Shown here: positions 1-8,362 of the stretch, one piece after another | Layout of the letters: each line of letters starts with the position of its first letter | Numbering within the stretch: the stretch's first letter is position 1 | Origin: Parerythrobacter aestuarii | GTDB lineage: Bacteria; Pseudomonadota; Alphaproteobacteria; Sphingomonadales; Sphingomonadaceae | Reading direction: 5' to 3' | NCBI RefSeq assembly: GCF_030140925.1 | Contig: NZ_JARBWD010000001.1 | Coordinates: 1,488,001 to 1,552,000 of the forward strand | Length of the DNA stretch: 64,000 nt | Made by a program: the position numbers and the translations under genes | Notes under the pieces: generated by a model | What the model was told of the DNA's origin: nothing | The model's input: only the letters and a program-made list of their open reading frames with translations | Database searches by the model: none

Positions 1-2
1 CG

Positions 3-716
3 GACGGGGAAGGGCACCTTTGGGTGGCGCCCATTGAAGATGAGGACAGCCAGGCGAGTGAGCGCTGGATAGAATGGCTCTCCGAGAACGAGCGCAAGCG
101 CTATGAAGGGATCGTTCTGCCGGGGGCAAAGACCCAGTTTGCTGCCGGTCGGGCCTTGCTGAAGTCCCTCCTGTCGGAATATTGCCAAATCCATCCTCGG
201 GAATGTGTCATTCGCCCAGATCATCTGGGTCGGCCATTTCTTGAATTCCCAACTGGCTTTGAAGCCTTTGATTTCAACCTTTCGCACACAGGTGGAATGG
301 TTGTGTGCATGATTGCTAGGAATTGCAGATTGGGAGTCGATGTCGAGAATGTGCAAAGACGGCTAGAATACCCGACGCTCGCGCCGCTATTTCTTTCAGC
401 GGAAGAACAGGCCCGAATTAGCCGATTGCAGCCTGCAGAGCGCGACCAATCGCTGATCGAAACCTGGGTTACCAAGGAAGCCTATGCCAAGGCCAGAGGT
501 CTTGGATTACGACTTCCTTTGACAGGATTGATGTGCGACTTCACCAATAAGGTGCCAGAGGTGATTTTCTCAGAAGGATTCGAGCCAGATCCACCGTCTT
601 GGTGTTTCTGGCGATTTGATCAATACGGCTTCAAAATCGCAGTCGCCGCGTCATCCAATCCGCCACTGTCACGGGTCATTGTAAAAGAACGATGCCTTTC
701 ACAGGCTTCGATATGA
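3..716 (+). CDS. 4'-phosphopantetheinyl transferase, Sfp type (5' end outside window)
   Basis: Transfers the phosphopantetheine arm of CoA to the serine of carrier domains; in this window the obvious clients are the two carrier domains of the PKS at 31343-36904. Seen: the FNLSHTGG segment, the magnesium-binding GVDVE motif and the WVTKEAYAKARG motif, in the usual order and spacing. The frame is open from base 3 and reads DGEGHLWVAP, which resembles the normal start of Sfp enzymes, so the gene begins before the window; a GTG at 24 is the first start codon inside it and is probably internal. It ends 34 bases from the convergent dehydrogenase gene. A PPTase at the cluster edge fits a role in the pathway, but it could also serve other synthases of the host. 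Confidence 0.9.
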   Translation, partial: DGEGHLWVAPIEDEDSQASERWIEWLSENERKRYEGIVLPGAKTQFAAGRALLKSLLSEYCQIHPRECVIRPDHLGRPFLEFPTGFEAFDFNLSHTGGMVVCMIARNCRLGVDVENVQRRLEYPTLAPLFLSAEEQARISRLQPAERDQSLIETWVTKEAYAKARGLGLRLPLTGLMCDFTNKVPEVIFSEGFEPDPPSWCFWRFDQYGFKIAVAASSNPPLSRVIVKERCLSQASI

Positions 717-750
717 TCAAGACCAATCCAGATCGGGCCAATTGCAGGGA

Positions 751-1746
751 TCAGAAAGTCGACTCTGCATGCGATTGGGCTTTCTTCCATTCGCCGAGCA
801 GACGATTGATTTCGGCGTTCGAATCATTGGGTGCACCTTGGTTCTCCGTCGCCAAGGCGATCATGGCTTTCGCCAGCCCTCCATGAAGGTCAATCCGAGG
901 CTCGAACGGACCGATAAGGCTTTCCAGAAGGGTGAGATCGTAACGCTGATCCCAGCTCGACATTTCTGCAAGGAAGCAGTCAGGCCCCAATTTTTCTATC
1001 AACCAATCCGAGGGTATGCCGATTGGCTTGAAAATTCCCCCGACAGACTTGGCACACAGTTCATAATAATCGCGCCAAGATATGGTTTCCGGGTTAGCAA
1101 GCAGCACGGTGCGGCCGAATGCCTCGGGCCGCTCAATCAGTCTGGCGATCGCTGTTCCCGCATCGTTGGAGTGCAACACATTCCATAGTGCCGAACCATC
1201 GTCAGCCAGAACCGAGGGGCCCCCGGTCACCAACGGGGCTATCCAGTAGTCATCTTCAAACAATTGCCCGTCAAGATAACATCCCTCTCGGTAACATGCA
1301 CCAAGACGAAGGATCAACGATGAAACCCTTCCGCCGATGGTGGCATCGTTGAATACCTGCTCCATTTCGTATTTGGCTGACGCGTATTCGGTAAGAACTG
1401 AAACTTGCGAACTCTCTGTAATTGGCCGAGGAATTCCGCCGCCATTAACCAGAACAGTCGATGTCGTTACGATACGCTGGCCAATCGGCACTGCCTCGAT
1501 CAACTCCGCAGCTTCATCGGCGGTATAGCATGCAAGGTCGATAATGACCTCGAAGCGTTGCTGCTGCAGGAATTCCGAAAATGCGCCCTGCTTTCTATCG
1601 ATAAGAATAGTTGAAGCAGGCGTCTCGAGAAAGGCATGCGTTGATTGGCCACGGTGAAGAAGCGTGACTTCGTGGCCGGCCTGGATACATTGGTCGACGA
1701 CACCGACGCCTACCATTCCTGTGCCGCCAACTACCAAAACTCTCAT
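751..1746 (-). CDS. NAD(P)-dependent epimerase/dehydrogenase of the extended SDR family; possible AprD3-like reductase
   Basis: Seen: the dinucleotide-binding glycine motif GGTGMVGVG at the N-terminus and a YASAKYEMEQ segment carrying the YxxxK catalytic pair. The start is placed at the ATG at 1746 because the Rossmann strand MRVLVVGG begins there; the open frame runs on to 1818 but adds only a low-complexity arginine-rich stretch. Length 331 residues, usual for extended SDRs. Known: in apramycin and tobramycin clusters an NADPH-dependent reductase (AprD3) completes 3'-deoxygenation after the radical SAM dehydratase AprD4. Inferred: because an AprD4-like gene lies at 23481-24797, this protein is the best candidate for the reductase. 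Alternatives are a sugar epimerase or dehydratase; the SDR at 21580-22287 is a second candidate for the same step. Confidence 0.75.
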   Translation of the reverse strand: MRVLVVGGTGMVGVGVVDQCIQAGHEVTLLHRGQSTHAFLETPASTILIDRKQGAFSEFLQQQRFEVIIDLACYTADEAAELIEAVPIGQRIVTTSTVLVNGGGIPRPITESSQVSVLTEYASAKYEMEQVFNDATIGGRVSSLILRLGACYREGCYLDGQLFEDDYWIAPLVTGGPSVLADDGSALWNVLHSNDAGTAIARLIERPEAFGRTVLLANPETISWRDYYELCAKSVGGIFKPIGIPSDWLIEKLGPDCFLAEMSSWDQRYDLTLLESLIGPFEPRIDLHGGLAKAMIALATENQGAPNDSNAEINRLLGEWKKAQSHAESTF

Positions 1747-1860
1747 TGTCCGCCTGGTCCTCGGGCTAGGTCGAGTCGTCGGCCATGTTTCCTGTTGCAG
1801 CGGCTCTGTCTGCCGCATGGAAGATGGATCGGTTGGAAATCCGGAAGCACGGGACGCATC

Positions 1861-3021
1861 CTAACTCTCCATGCTCATCGCGCGCGCCTTCGGCCGCGAA
1901 GACGAGGACATGCGGTCAAGAACGCGTTCAATGACGGTCTTGTGCACGGGAATGAGGGGAAGCTGCGAGGAGCCTGCGACCTTTCCGATGTCTTCGAGCA
2001 GGACCATCGCGACTTCATCGGCTGCACAGGATATCCTGCCGCGCTTGTTATCCTTCAATATTAGCTCGTGCACCCGATCGAGTCTGACGCTGCTCGGAAT
2101 TCGTGTCGGGAGCCCGCACGCCTCCAGGAAACCGATATGATCTTCAGCGAGTCCGCGGCGGGCCACCCCGATCTCTTCGGCTACGTAGGCCGCAGCACAC
2201 ATTCCGATCGAAACTGCAAGGCCGTGCCTAATTGCATCGCTGCCATGCTGCTCAAGATCGGCCAGCTCTATGGCATGCCCCACAGTGTGGCCGTACTCGA
2301 ACACTACGGCAGGGCCCTGTTCATAGGGATCGTCCAGCATCACTTGCTGTTTGGCAATCGTACCCAACTCGATCAGGCGCAGCCAGGTGTCGTTATCCCA
2401 TGGCTGTGGCCGCCGGGCCAACCGGGTTATTTCCGACATCGTTTTGGGGGCTACAGACAAAGCGTTCTTTGCAAGTTCGGCGAGGCCGGAACGCCTTTCA
2501 ACCTCCGGTAAAGTCGAAAAGACAGGCGCGTCAACAACAATTGCCGACGCGGCCAGATAACTTCCAAACGCATTCTTTCCGTTGTCGGAATTCACCCCGT
2601 TCTTAAGAGAAATGACCACATCAGCAGCTGCAAGCAATGTGGTCGGAACATATACGACTCGCAGTCCTCGATAGATCAGATTGGCCACAAGTCCAGCAAT
2701 GTTGCAGACAACACCTCCGCCAAATCCGACCACCAATGTTCGCCGGGAAACCCCTGCCTGGATTGCCTCTTCGCAAAGCCTGTTCAAAGTTGTGAAGTTC
2801 TTTTCAGTTTCGCCTGCCTCCACAAGTAGCGAAACAACCGGTGCGTGTATTTCGAGGAGTCTCTGAATTTCTTCGCCATGCAAAGAATAAACAGTCTTGT
2901 CGGATATTAGCAAAATGCGATCTGTCGGCGGATCAACGTCTAACCATGAATGATCAGCTTCGCGGTCGAGCGACCAAAAATACGAAATGCGATGGTTGCC
3001 AAGGTCGACATTTGGAAGCAT
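1861..3021 (-). CDS. 2-deoxy-scyllo-inosose synthase (dehydroquinate synthase superfamily)
   Basis: Would convert glucose 6-phosphate to 2-deoxy-scyllo-inosose, the first committed step to 2-deoxystreptamine. Seen: the NAD-binding GFGGGVVCNIAG loop; SLKNGVN followed by GKN, as in BtrC/NeoC; and the three metal ligands in GLAELAKNA (Glu182), EYGHTVGHAIE (His245) and RHG (His266), numbered from the ATG at 3021. Dehydroquinate synthases usually have Asn-Leu or Asn-Phe before GHT; here it is Glu242-Tyr, and a glutamate there is a mark of deoxyinosose synthases. The epi-valiolone synthase type normally reads GHTWSP and is not matched. A TTG at 3045 is an alternative start; neither start has a strong ribosome site. 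Together with the aminotransferases and the glycosyltransferase it defines an aminoglycoside cluster. The C-terminus carries a serine-rich tail. Confidence 0.88.
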   Translation of the reverse strand: MLPNVDLGNHRISYFWSLDREADHSWLDVDPPTDRILLISDKTVYSLHGEEIQRLLEIHAPVVSLLVEAGETEKNFTTLNRLCEEAIQAGVSRRTLVVGFGGGVVCNIAGLVANLIYRGLRVVYVPTTLLAAADVVISLKNGVNSDNGKNAFGSYLAASAIVVDAPVFSTLPEVERRSGLAELAKNALSVAPKTMSEITRLARRPQPWDNDTWLRLIELGTIAKQQVMLDDPYEQGPAVVFEYGHTVGHAIELADLEQHGSDAIRHGLAVSIGMCAAAYVAEEIGVARRGLAEDHIGFLEACGLPTRIPSSVRLDRVHELILKDNKRGRISCAADEVAMVLLEDIGKVAGSSQLPLIPVHKTVIERVLDRMSSSSRPKARAMSMES

Positions 3022-3189
3022 GTAAGAGACATATCGCCAGGCCAAGTTTCAGTCTAGATGTTTTAGTCGTGTAGTTCCTTAATCAGTCACAGTAATGATG
3101 TGAATCCCAGAGGTGGCTTGGGAATCGACGGGCGAATAGGAAAGAGACGTGCGGGCTGGCATTATTTGGTGAGGAGGGTCGAAGAGTCG

Positions 3190-4218
3190 ATGCAAGCTCT
3201 CATAATGACGGGTTCGGGTCGCATGGCACTTGAGAACATCCCCGATCCCGAACCCGGCCCGGACGATGTGTTGATCGCGGTTGATGGGTGCACGATCTGT
3301 GGAAGCGACCTGCGCATTCTCGAGGGCAGCATGGACGGCGTGGATTATCCGCTGGTTCCTGGCCATGAGTGGGGAGGGAAGGTTGTAGACAGCGGCAAGG
3401 GGGCGTCTGATTTGGTTGGCGCGCAGGTTGTTGCCGATATTTTGCAGAGCTGTGGGAGCTGTTCAAACTGCCAGACCGGGTGGCGTAATCACTGCACAAA
3501 TCTCATAGAGCCGGGTTTGAGCGCGCAGGGTGCGTTCGCCGATTATATCGTTGTTCCGCGCCAATCGGTGCGCAAGCTTCCAACCGGTATCGATGCCAAC
3601 TTGGCATGCCTCGTGGAACCCATCGCGGTTGTCCTGCATGCGATCGCGCGCCAACCGGCATTTCATGGCGACAGGATTCTCATTATCGGTGGCGGTGGTA
3701 TCGGCCAGATGTGTTTGGCAGTGCTTGCAAGCAGGGGGCTTGGGCCAATTGCCTTGATCGATCCCAATGAAGGACGCCGTGCCCATGCAAAGGCGTTGGG
3801 AGCAAGCGCTTTTCCGTCTTGGCACGATTTTCGAGAGGAGGTTGTAGACGCGCTCGGTGGGGTACCCGACATAGTATACAACGCGGCCAACAAGGCGGGC
3901 GCATTGGTCGATGCAGTGGACGCCTGCAGGACACGTGGCCGGATCTGCCAGATAGGTTACACCGGCTCGGAATTCGGCCAGATTCGCCCAGCCGAAATAA
4001 TGGTGAAGGAGCTCTCGATTGTCGGGGCATTGTCTCCAACCGCCGACTGGAGTGCCGCGATTGATGTCGTCGCTCGTTGTGGTGAAACCCTTAGACCATT
4101 GGTGACACATGAGTTCGCGCTGTCGGAATACGAGCAGGCCTTCGCGATGATGCGAGACCGGAAGGAAGCGGCAATCCGCGTGATGCTCACCGGTGCAGCA
4201 GCTTCACGCCAGCACTAA
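3190..4218 (+). CDS. Zinc-dependent dehydrogenase, probable 2-deoxy-scyllo-inosamine dehydrogenase (NeoA/KanE type)
   Basis: Medium-chain alcohol dehydrogenase of 342 residues. Seen: catalytic-zinc segment CTICGSD, GHEWGG, the four-cysteine structural zinc loop CGSCSNCQTGWRNHC, a LVEPIAVVLHAI stretch and the nucleotide loop GGGGIGQ. The pattern VPGHEWGG with the cysteine loop and VEP resembles the NeoA family, which oxidises 2-deoxy-scyllo-inosamine at C-1 before the second transamination. The ATG at 3190 was chosen because MQALIMTG is the usual first strand and a GAGGAGGG lies upstream; the frame is open back to 3100. It faces the cyclitol synthase across about 170 bases that must hold both promoters. 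No BtrN-style assignment is needed if this enzyme does the step. General sorbitol/threonine-type dehydrogenase remains possible. Confidence 0.82.
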   Translation: MQALIMTGSGRMALENIPDPEPGPDDVLIAVDGCTICGSDLRILEGSMDGVDYPLVPGHEWGGKVVDSGKGASDLVGAQVVADILQSCGSCSNCQTGWRNHCTNLIEPGLSAQGAFADYIVVPRQSVRKLPTGIDANLACLVEPIAVVLHAIARQPAFHGDRILIIGGGGIGQMCLAVLASRGLGPIALIDPNEGRRAHAKALGASAFPSWHDFREEVVDALGGVPDIVYNAANKAGALVDAVDACRTRGRICQIGYTGSEFGQIRPAEIMVKELSIVGALSPTADWSAAIDVVARCGETLRPLVTHEFALSEYEQAFAMMRDRKEAAIRVMLTGAAASRQH

Positions 4219-4256
4219 ACCAATCGAGTGTGGCTCTGGCAGCATCGGGAAGTGCC

Positions 4257-5030
4257 ATGGAAACCGAATTAGACGACGTCATTTTCGAGCAAATCCCGCC
4301 TTCCAATGACGGGACAAATCCCAAGCTCTACGCTGAAAGGGCTTCCTGGTGGCCATTGATGTCGCCAAGATCCCACTACTGTAACGAGGCGGAATTTTTC
4401 ACTCTCCTCTTCAAGCAACATGGTGCGCCAAAAGCGGCCACTTTGTTGGAATTGGGGAGTGGCGGCGGTCATCTTGCATCATACCTAAGTGATGAATTTG
4501 TCATCACCCTGAGTGACCTTTCAGAGGGGATGCTCACGGCGAGCCGGGCATTGAATCCTGACTGTGAACATATCGCCGGCGACATGCGCAGTCTCCGGAC
4601 GGGGTGCGAATATGACATCGTCATAATCCACGACGCGATTCATTACATGACCACCCTGGATGACTTGGAGCGCGCTCTCATGACCGCTGCCTTGCATTGC
4701 AGGGAAGGCGGGCTCGCACTGTTTGTTCCCGATCATGTTGCCGAAACTTTCGTTCCCGGGACCCGCTGTCAGGACACCACGCTAGGCAAGAGGCGGCTGC
4801 GCTTCATGGAGACGGTCGACGATTTTGATCCAACGGACAATGCGTGCACTGCGGAACATGTCTTCCTATTCGAAGAACAGGGAAAGCCTCGCAAGATCAG
4901 TTACCAGCGGCTGACGTGGGGGGTGTTCAGCATCGACACCTGGCTGGCTGCCCTGCAGCGTTGTGGGTTTGAAGGAGAGGTTTTGGATGACGTTGAAGGT
5001 CGCCGTATCTTTCTGGCCAAGCGCACCTGA
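4257..5030 (+). CDS. Class I SAM-dependent methyltransferase
   Basis: Seen: motif I LLELGSGGGHLA, an acidic end of strand two (LSDLSEGML), the GDMRSL segment and a DIVIIHDAIHYM motif, all in the N-terminal half, followed by a region typical of small-molecule methyltransferases (GGLALFVPD). About 257 residues. The ATG at 4257 has GGGA a few bases upstream; a GTG at 4230 in the same frame is an alternative. It lies between the dehydrogenase and the exporter, all on the + strand and closely spaced, so the three are probably one transcript. The substrate cannot be read from the sequence; an N- or O-methylation of the aminocyclitol or sugar is the reasonable inference. Confidence 0.78.
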   Translation: METELDDVIFEQIPPSNDGTNPKLYAERASWWPLMSPRSHYCNEAEFFTLLFKQHGAPKAATLLELGSGGGHLASYLSDEFVITLSDLSEGMLTASRALNPDCEHIAGDMRSLRTGCEYDIVIIHDAIHYMTTLDDLERALMTAALHCREGGLALFVPDHVAETFVPGTRCQDTTLGKRRLRFMETVDDFDPTDNACTAEHVFLFEEQGKPRKISYQRLTWGVFSIDTWLAALQRCGFEGEVLDDVEGRRIFLAKRT

Positions 5031-5042
5031 GTTTGTCGGTCT

Positions 5043-6296
5043 TTGGCTGCTGGGCTGAAATATCGAGAGAAGACGACCGTTGCCGTCGTCGCATCCATCG
5101 TATTCATAGATATGCTTGGGTTGGGCTTGATCCTTCCTGTCATGCCAGGGTTGCTCGGCGAGCTTACCGGGGCCGGGCCGGCCGACGCAGCGGCTTATGG
5201 AGGGCTGCTCCTTCTCTCCTATGCTGCCATGCAGTTCCTCTTTGCGCCCGTCATCGGCAACCTCAGTGACCGTTTCGGGCGTAAACCAGTTTTACTCGCA
5301 ACGTTATTCGCATTGGCGATCGACTACTTGATAATGGCCTTTGCCCCCAGCCTGACCTGGCTGGTCATTGGAAGAATCCTCGCTGGGATAATGGGTGCTG
5401 CATGGGTCGCGGCCAATTCCTGCATCGCAGATGTGATGCCAGTCGATCGTCGGGGATCAGGGTTTGGCTGGATTGCCGGAGCCGGTGCAGCGGGCATCGT
5501 CCTCGGGCCGGTCGCCGGTGGAGTTACTGGTGAATTCGGGATCCGAGTACCATTCTTGCTCGCAGCAGGCCTTGCTTTGCTGGGAGCGATCATTGGCTGG
5601 TTCGTACTCCATGAAACTCTCTCCAAAGATGCGAGGAGTCCCTTCCGTTTGGCAAGCATCAACCCTCTGGCTGTTCTCTTTCGGGTTGCTAGAAATCCGG
5701 TCATTTCGACATGCCTTGTCGCAATCTTCCTGGTACAACTTTCGTCCCAGGCGCACATGTCCATTTGGGCTTTTTGGGGCGAGCAACGGTTTGGCTGGAC
5801 CCCGTTTCTGAGCGGCCTCACGGCATCAATGTTCGCTGTTGTTCTAGGGACTGTCCAGGCAGTGCTTACTGGTCCAAGCATTGCACGTTTCGGGGCACTT
5901 CCTGCGGCGATCGGTGCGCTTGTATTCGGCATTCCCTCGTACCTATTGCTCGCTTTCGCCCCTTCCATGGGTTTTGTGCTTCTCGCAATTGTGCTGGGCG
6001 GGTTGACGGGAATCGCATTTCCCGCGCTTCAGACCATGATGACCGCCCAGACCGACAAGAGTGCACAGGGCGAACTTCAAGGCGCGATAGGGAGCACGCA
6101 CAGCCTTTCAGCGATGGTCGGCCCGATTCTCATGACGCAGGTGTTTGCGCATTCAGCAGATGACCAGGGTGTTTACTTCCCCGGGGCGGCTTTTGTCCTG
6201 GCAACCTGTTTGCTCTGCATTGCCATAGTCCTCTTGCTATCACGCAAGAGCGAGATCGAACGGCGGGTTGGCGCAAGTGCGTCTACTGCCGACTAG
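5043..6296 (+). CDS. MFS drug exporter of the Tet/DHA1 type
   Basis: 417 residues with about twelve hydrophobic segments. Seen: the DHA1 motif A sequence GNLSDRFGRKPVLL between the second and third helices, preceded by AAMQFLFAPV, and GAGAAGIVLGPVAGG, which corresponds to the antiporter motif C region. These are hallmarks of TetA-like proton-driven exporters in the inner membrane. The only in-frame start after the preceding stop is a TTG at 5043, 13 bases after the methyltransferase gene, so the two are likely cotranscribed. Its stop overlaps the end of the convergent radical SAM gene by four bases. Inferred role: export of the finished aminoglycoside or a protected precursor. Confidence 0.88.
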   Translation: MAAGLKYREKTTVAVVASIVFIDMLGLGLILPVMPGLLGELTGAGPADAAAYGGLLLLSYAAMQFLFAPVIGNLSDRFGRKPVLLATLFALAIDYLIMAFAPSLTWLVIGRILAGIMGAAWVAANSCIADVMPVDRRGSGFGWIAGAGAAGIVLGPVAGGVTGEFGIRVPFLLAAGLALLGAIIGWFVLHETLSKDARSPFRLASINPLAVLFRVARNPVISTCLVAIFLVQLSSQAHMSIWAFWGEQRFGWTPFLSGLTASMFAVVLGTVQAVLTGPSIARFGALPAAIGALVFGIPSYLLLAFAPSMGFVLLAIVLGGLTGIAFPALQTMMTAQTDKSAQGELQGAIGSTHSLSAMVGPILMTQVFAHSADDQGVYFPGAAFVLATCLLCIAIVLLLSRKSEIERRVGASASTAD

Positions 6297-7273
6297 AAGG
6301 AAGCTTGGCTCCGCAGCTTTTCACGAAGTGACTGTACGATGGGCTTGTCCGATAGAAACTTGTGACAGAAGTCGCAAATACTCTTGTCACTGCAATTCTG
6401 CGGAACTCTGGCTAGCAACTCTTCATCGAGGTTATCGATGAGAAACTGATGTCCCTTTTGTTCGATCGCCCTTGCGATGACATTCTTCTGGTCCCGGCGC
6501 AGGACGGTCCTGGCATCTTCGCGGATCAGGTTTCCGCTGTATAGGGGGAGATCGCGCCGCGCATGGGACCCTCGCAGTGCACCTGCGCATGAAATGATGT
6601 CACCATTCGTCAGGACTGTCGCTCCGATGCTGTCGCATCTCTTGGTTTGCAGCAGTACGGCATCGTTCGAAATCGTGTCGCCGCGCCCGACCGAAAGCAG
6701 TTCCTCGTAGAAATACGGGATTCCTCGCTGACGCAGCTCAGACAGAATCCGATCGTCAGAGCCGACATCCTCCGAGGCGACAACCAGGATTCTGCAAGGC
6801 AGATCATGACGAGTCGCATGCTCGTGAATGCGGATACAATACTCAATCCCACCAAAGGGTTCGTGATAGCTGTCCATACTGATCGCGATGCAATCGCATC
6901 CTGCCTCAATCAGTTGGGCCATTCTGCGTTTGGTTCTTCTATCGTCGATCGCCCATGAGCCATTGGTCTCAAGGATGCTATGCATACCTAGATCGCTGAT
7001 CTTCTTTATGAGCCTGAGGATCTCCTTGTAGTAGAGCATTACTTCTCCACCCGTCAGATAGATTACGCGGTATCCGCAGGCGGCGGCGCTCTCGATAATG
7101 ACCTCGGCATCTCTCTCGAGCATTTTTTCGGTCCGGTCAGGGCCGGAAGAGACGAAACAATGTTTACAAGCGTAATTGCACTTCAACGTATAGATGAGGT
7201 ATAGGCGTTGGTGGTGGGGAGTATCGAGAAAGTAGTCTCGCTCGCTAGCCGATGACCCGTATGGCGTTGTCAT
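6293..7273 (-). CDS. Radical SAM enzyme, paralogue with C-terminal cysteine cluster
   Basis: 326 residues. Seen: the iron-sulfur motif CNYACKHC (Cys32, 36, 39), the glycine motif YLTGGEV, and near the C-terminus CSDKSICDFCHKF, which can hold a second cluster. Related by eye to 36917-37885 (both end in SICDFCHK and share an ETN plus SxDxxH core) and more distantly to the two genes that follow. Its ATG overlaps the stop of 7270-8358 in an ATGA, so the two are translationally coupled. It is the last gene of a run read from 11538 leftwards: aldo/keto reductase, SPASM radical SAM, then three paralogues. The reaction is unknown; a radical change on the aminocyclitol, on the acyl chain or on a peptide are all open. 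Confidence 0.85.
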   Translation of the reverse strand: MTTPYGSSASERDYFLDTPHHQRLYLIYTLKCNYACKHCFVSSGPDRTEKMLERDAEVIIESAAACGYRVIYLTGGEVMLYYKEILRLIKKISDLGMHSILETNGSWAIDDRRTKRRMAQLIEAGCDCIAISMDSYHEPFGGIEYCIRIHEHATRHDLPCRILVVASEDVGSDDRILSELRQRGIPYFYEELLSVGRGDTISNDAVLLQTKRCDSIGATVLTNGDIISCAGALRGSHARRDLPLYSGNLIREDARTVLRRDQKNVIARAIEQKGHQFLIDNLDEELLARVPQNCSDKSICDFCHKFLSDKPIVQSLREKLRSQASF

Positions 7274-8358
7274 GCCGACATCCCCCTTGGAGTATCGTTC
7301 TTGACCTGCAGGTCACGAAGAGTCCTTTTAAGACCCTCTTTTCGATCTGAGTGGAAAAGCTCCAACCAGTATTCGGTCGACGAGTAATACTCGCGCGTCG
7401 CAATCAGGCTGTTGTACCATTCTTGATGCTCGGGGTCGGCGCTTAGGTGAGCATCTACGATGGCTGGACTGGTCTCTTGCATTAGTCGGATCAATGGGTC
7501 GCCGGCTTCGCGGGTTAGGACCTCCTCGATTCCTTCCCTCCTGATGCTTCCAAGGGAGAACGGAGTGCCCTCAAACTCCTTGTTGTCGTAGCTGATATCC
7601 ACATTTGCAAAGCAGTCGCCCCTGGGCGATACTCCAAGGTGCATGGAACCGATATCATGCAACTCCGCCGGTATCCGCTTGGGAAAATAGCTCTTCAGGT
7701 CTTCGACGTCGTTTCCATTCAAGCTTAGCCCATCGGAAAAAAATCCCCTCGCTTCGAGATCGAGCTCCTTGACGATCTGCGCGTTCAGGGTGTGATCCGG
7801 CCCTGGGCAATAGTTGATTTCGCAAGTCAATCCCACGGCGTCACACGCATCGATTACGTTTCTTACTTTTGTGAGGGATATGAATGGCAAGTGGTACGCA
7901 TCTGCGCTCGGAAACAAACCATCGAGCCCGGCATCCTTTAGCTCTTGCGCAATGGAAAGCGCCTTCTTCTCACTCCCGCCCCAGTAGGCATTCGTGTCGC
8001 TGAAGACGGCGTACCCACGTGCCTTCGCTTCGCGGATCAAGTCGAGAGCGAATGGCAGATGAAGGAGGGGTTCGCCGCCTGTGAAAGAAACATAGTGTTT
8101 GCCATAGTTGCGCGCGATTTCGAGGAATGAAATCACTTCCTCTTTTTCTAGCCATTCTTTTCGGTAGGGGTTGGAACTCGTAATGCAATGAGCACAACTG
8201 GCATTGCATTGATATGTAAGTAGAAAGTCAATCTTGGTATGGTTCGGATATTCAAAGCATACGCCGTCGGCGGTCTCGTTTCGGTTTGAATTCTCCGTGA
8301 GGAAGCTCCCGTCAAACCGCCCGGGCTTTTCTTCGTCGCAGGAAGATAGGGAATTCAT
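7270..8358 (-). CDS. Radical SAM enzyme, paralogue without C-terminal cysteine cluster
   Basis: 362 residues from the ATG at 8358, which has GGGAG about eight bases upstream and lies four bases after the previous stop; the frame continues open to 8427 without a better start. Seen: CNASCAHC (Cys51, 55, 58), FTGGEPLL, and a core DTNAYWGG, FPSADAYH, CEINYCPGPD, DGLSLNG and GSMHLGVSPRGD that is repeated nearly step by step in 8363-9400. Unlike its neighbour at 6293 it lacks a terminal CxxC group, so probably only the SAM-binding cluster is present. The two genes look like a tandem duplication that diverged, suggesting either a heterodimer or two successive similar reactions. Confidence 0.85.
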   Translation of the reverse strand: MNSLSSCDEEKPGRFDGSFLTENSNRNETADGVCFEYPNHTKIDFLLTYQCNASCAHCITSSNPYRKEWLEKEEVISFLEIARNYGKHYVSFTGGEPLLHLPFALDLIREAKARGYAVFSDTNAYWGGSEKKALSIAQELKDAGLDGLFPSADAYHLPFISLTKVRNVIDACDAVGLTCEINYCPGPDHTLNAQIVKELDLEARGFFSDGLSLNGNDVEDLKSYFPKRIPAELHDIGSMHLGVSPRGDCFANVDISYDNKEFEGTPFSLGSIRREGIEEVLTREAGDPLIRLMQETSPAIVDAHLSADPEHQEWYNSLIATREYYSSTEYWLELFHSDRKEGLKRTLRDLQVKNDTPRGMSA

Positions 8359-8362
8359 CCGG

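Noticed and set aside
1861..3021. Primary-metabolism 3-dehydroquinate synthase
   Set aside because: The fold is the same, but the SLKNGVN segment and the Glu-Tyr before GHTVGH match deoxyinosose synthases, and the neighbours are aminoglycoside genes, with no other shikimate gene present.
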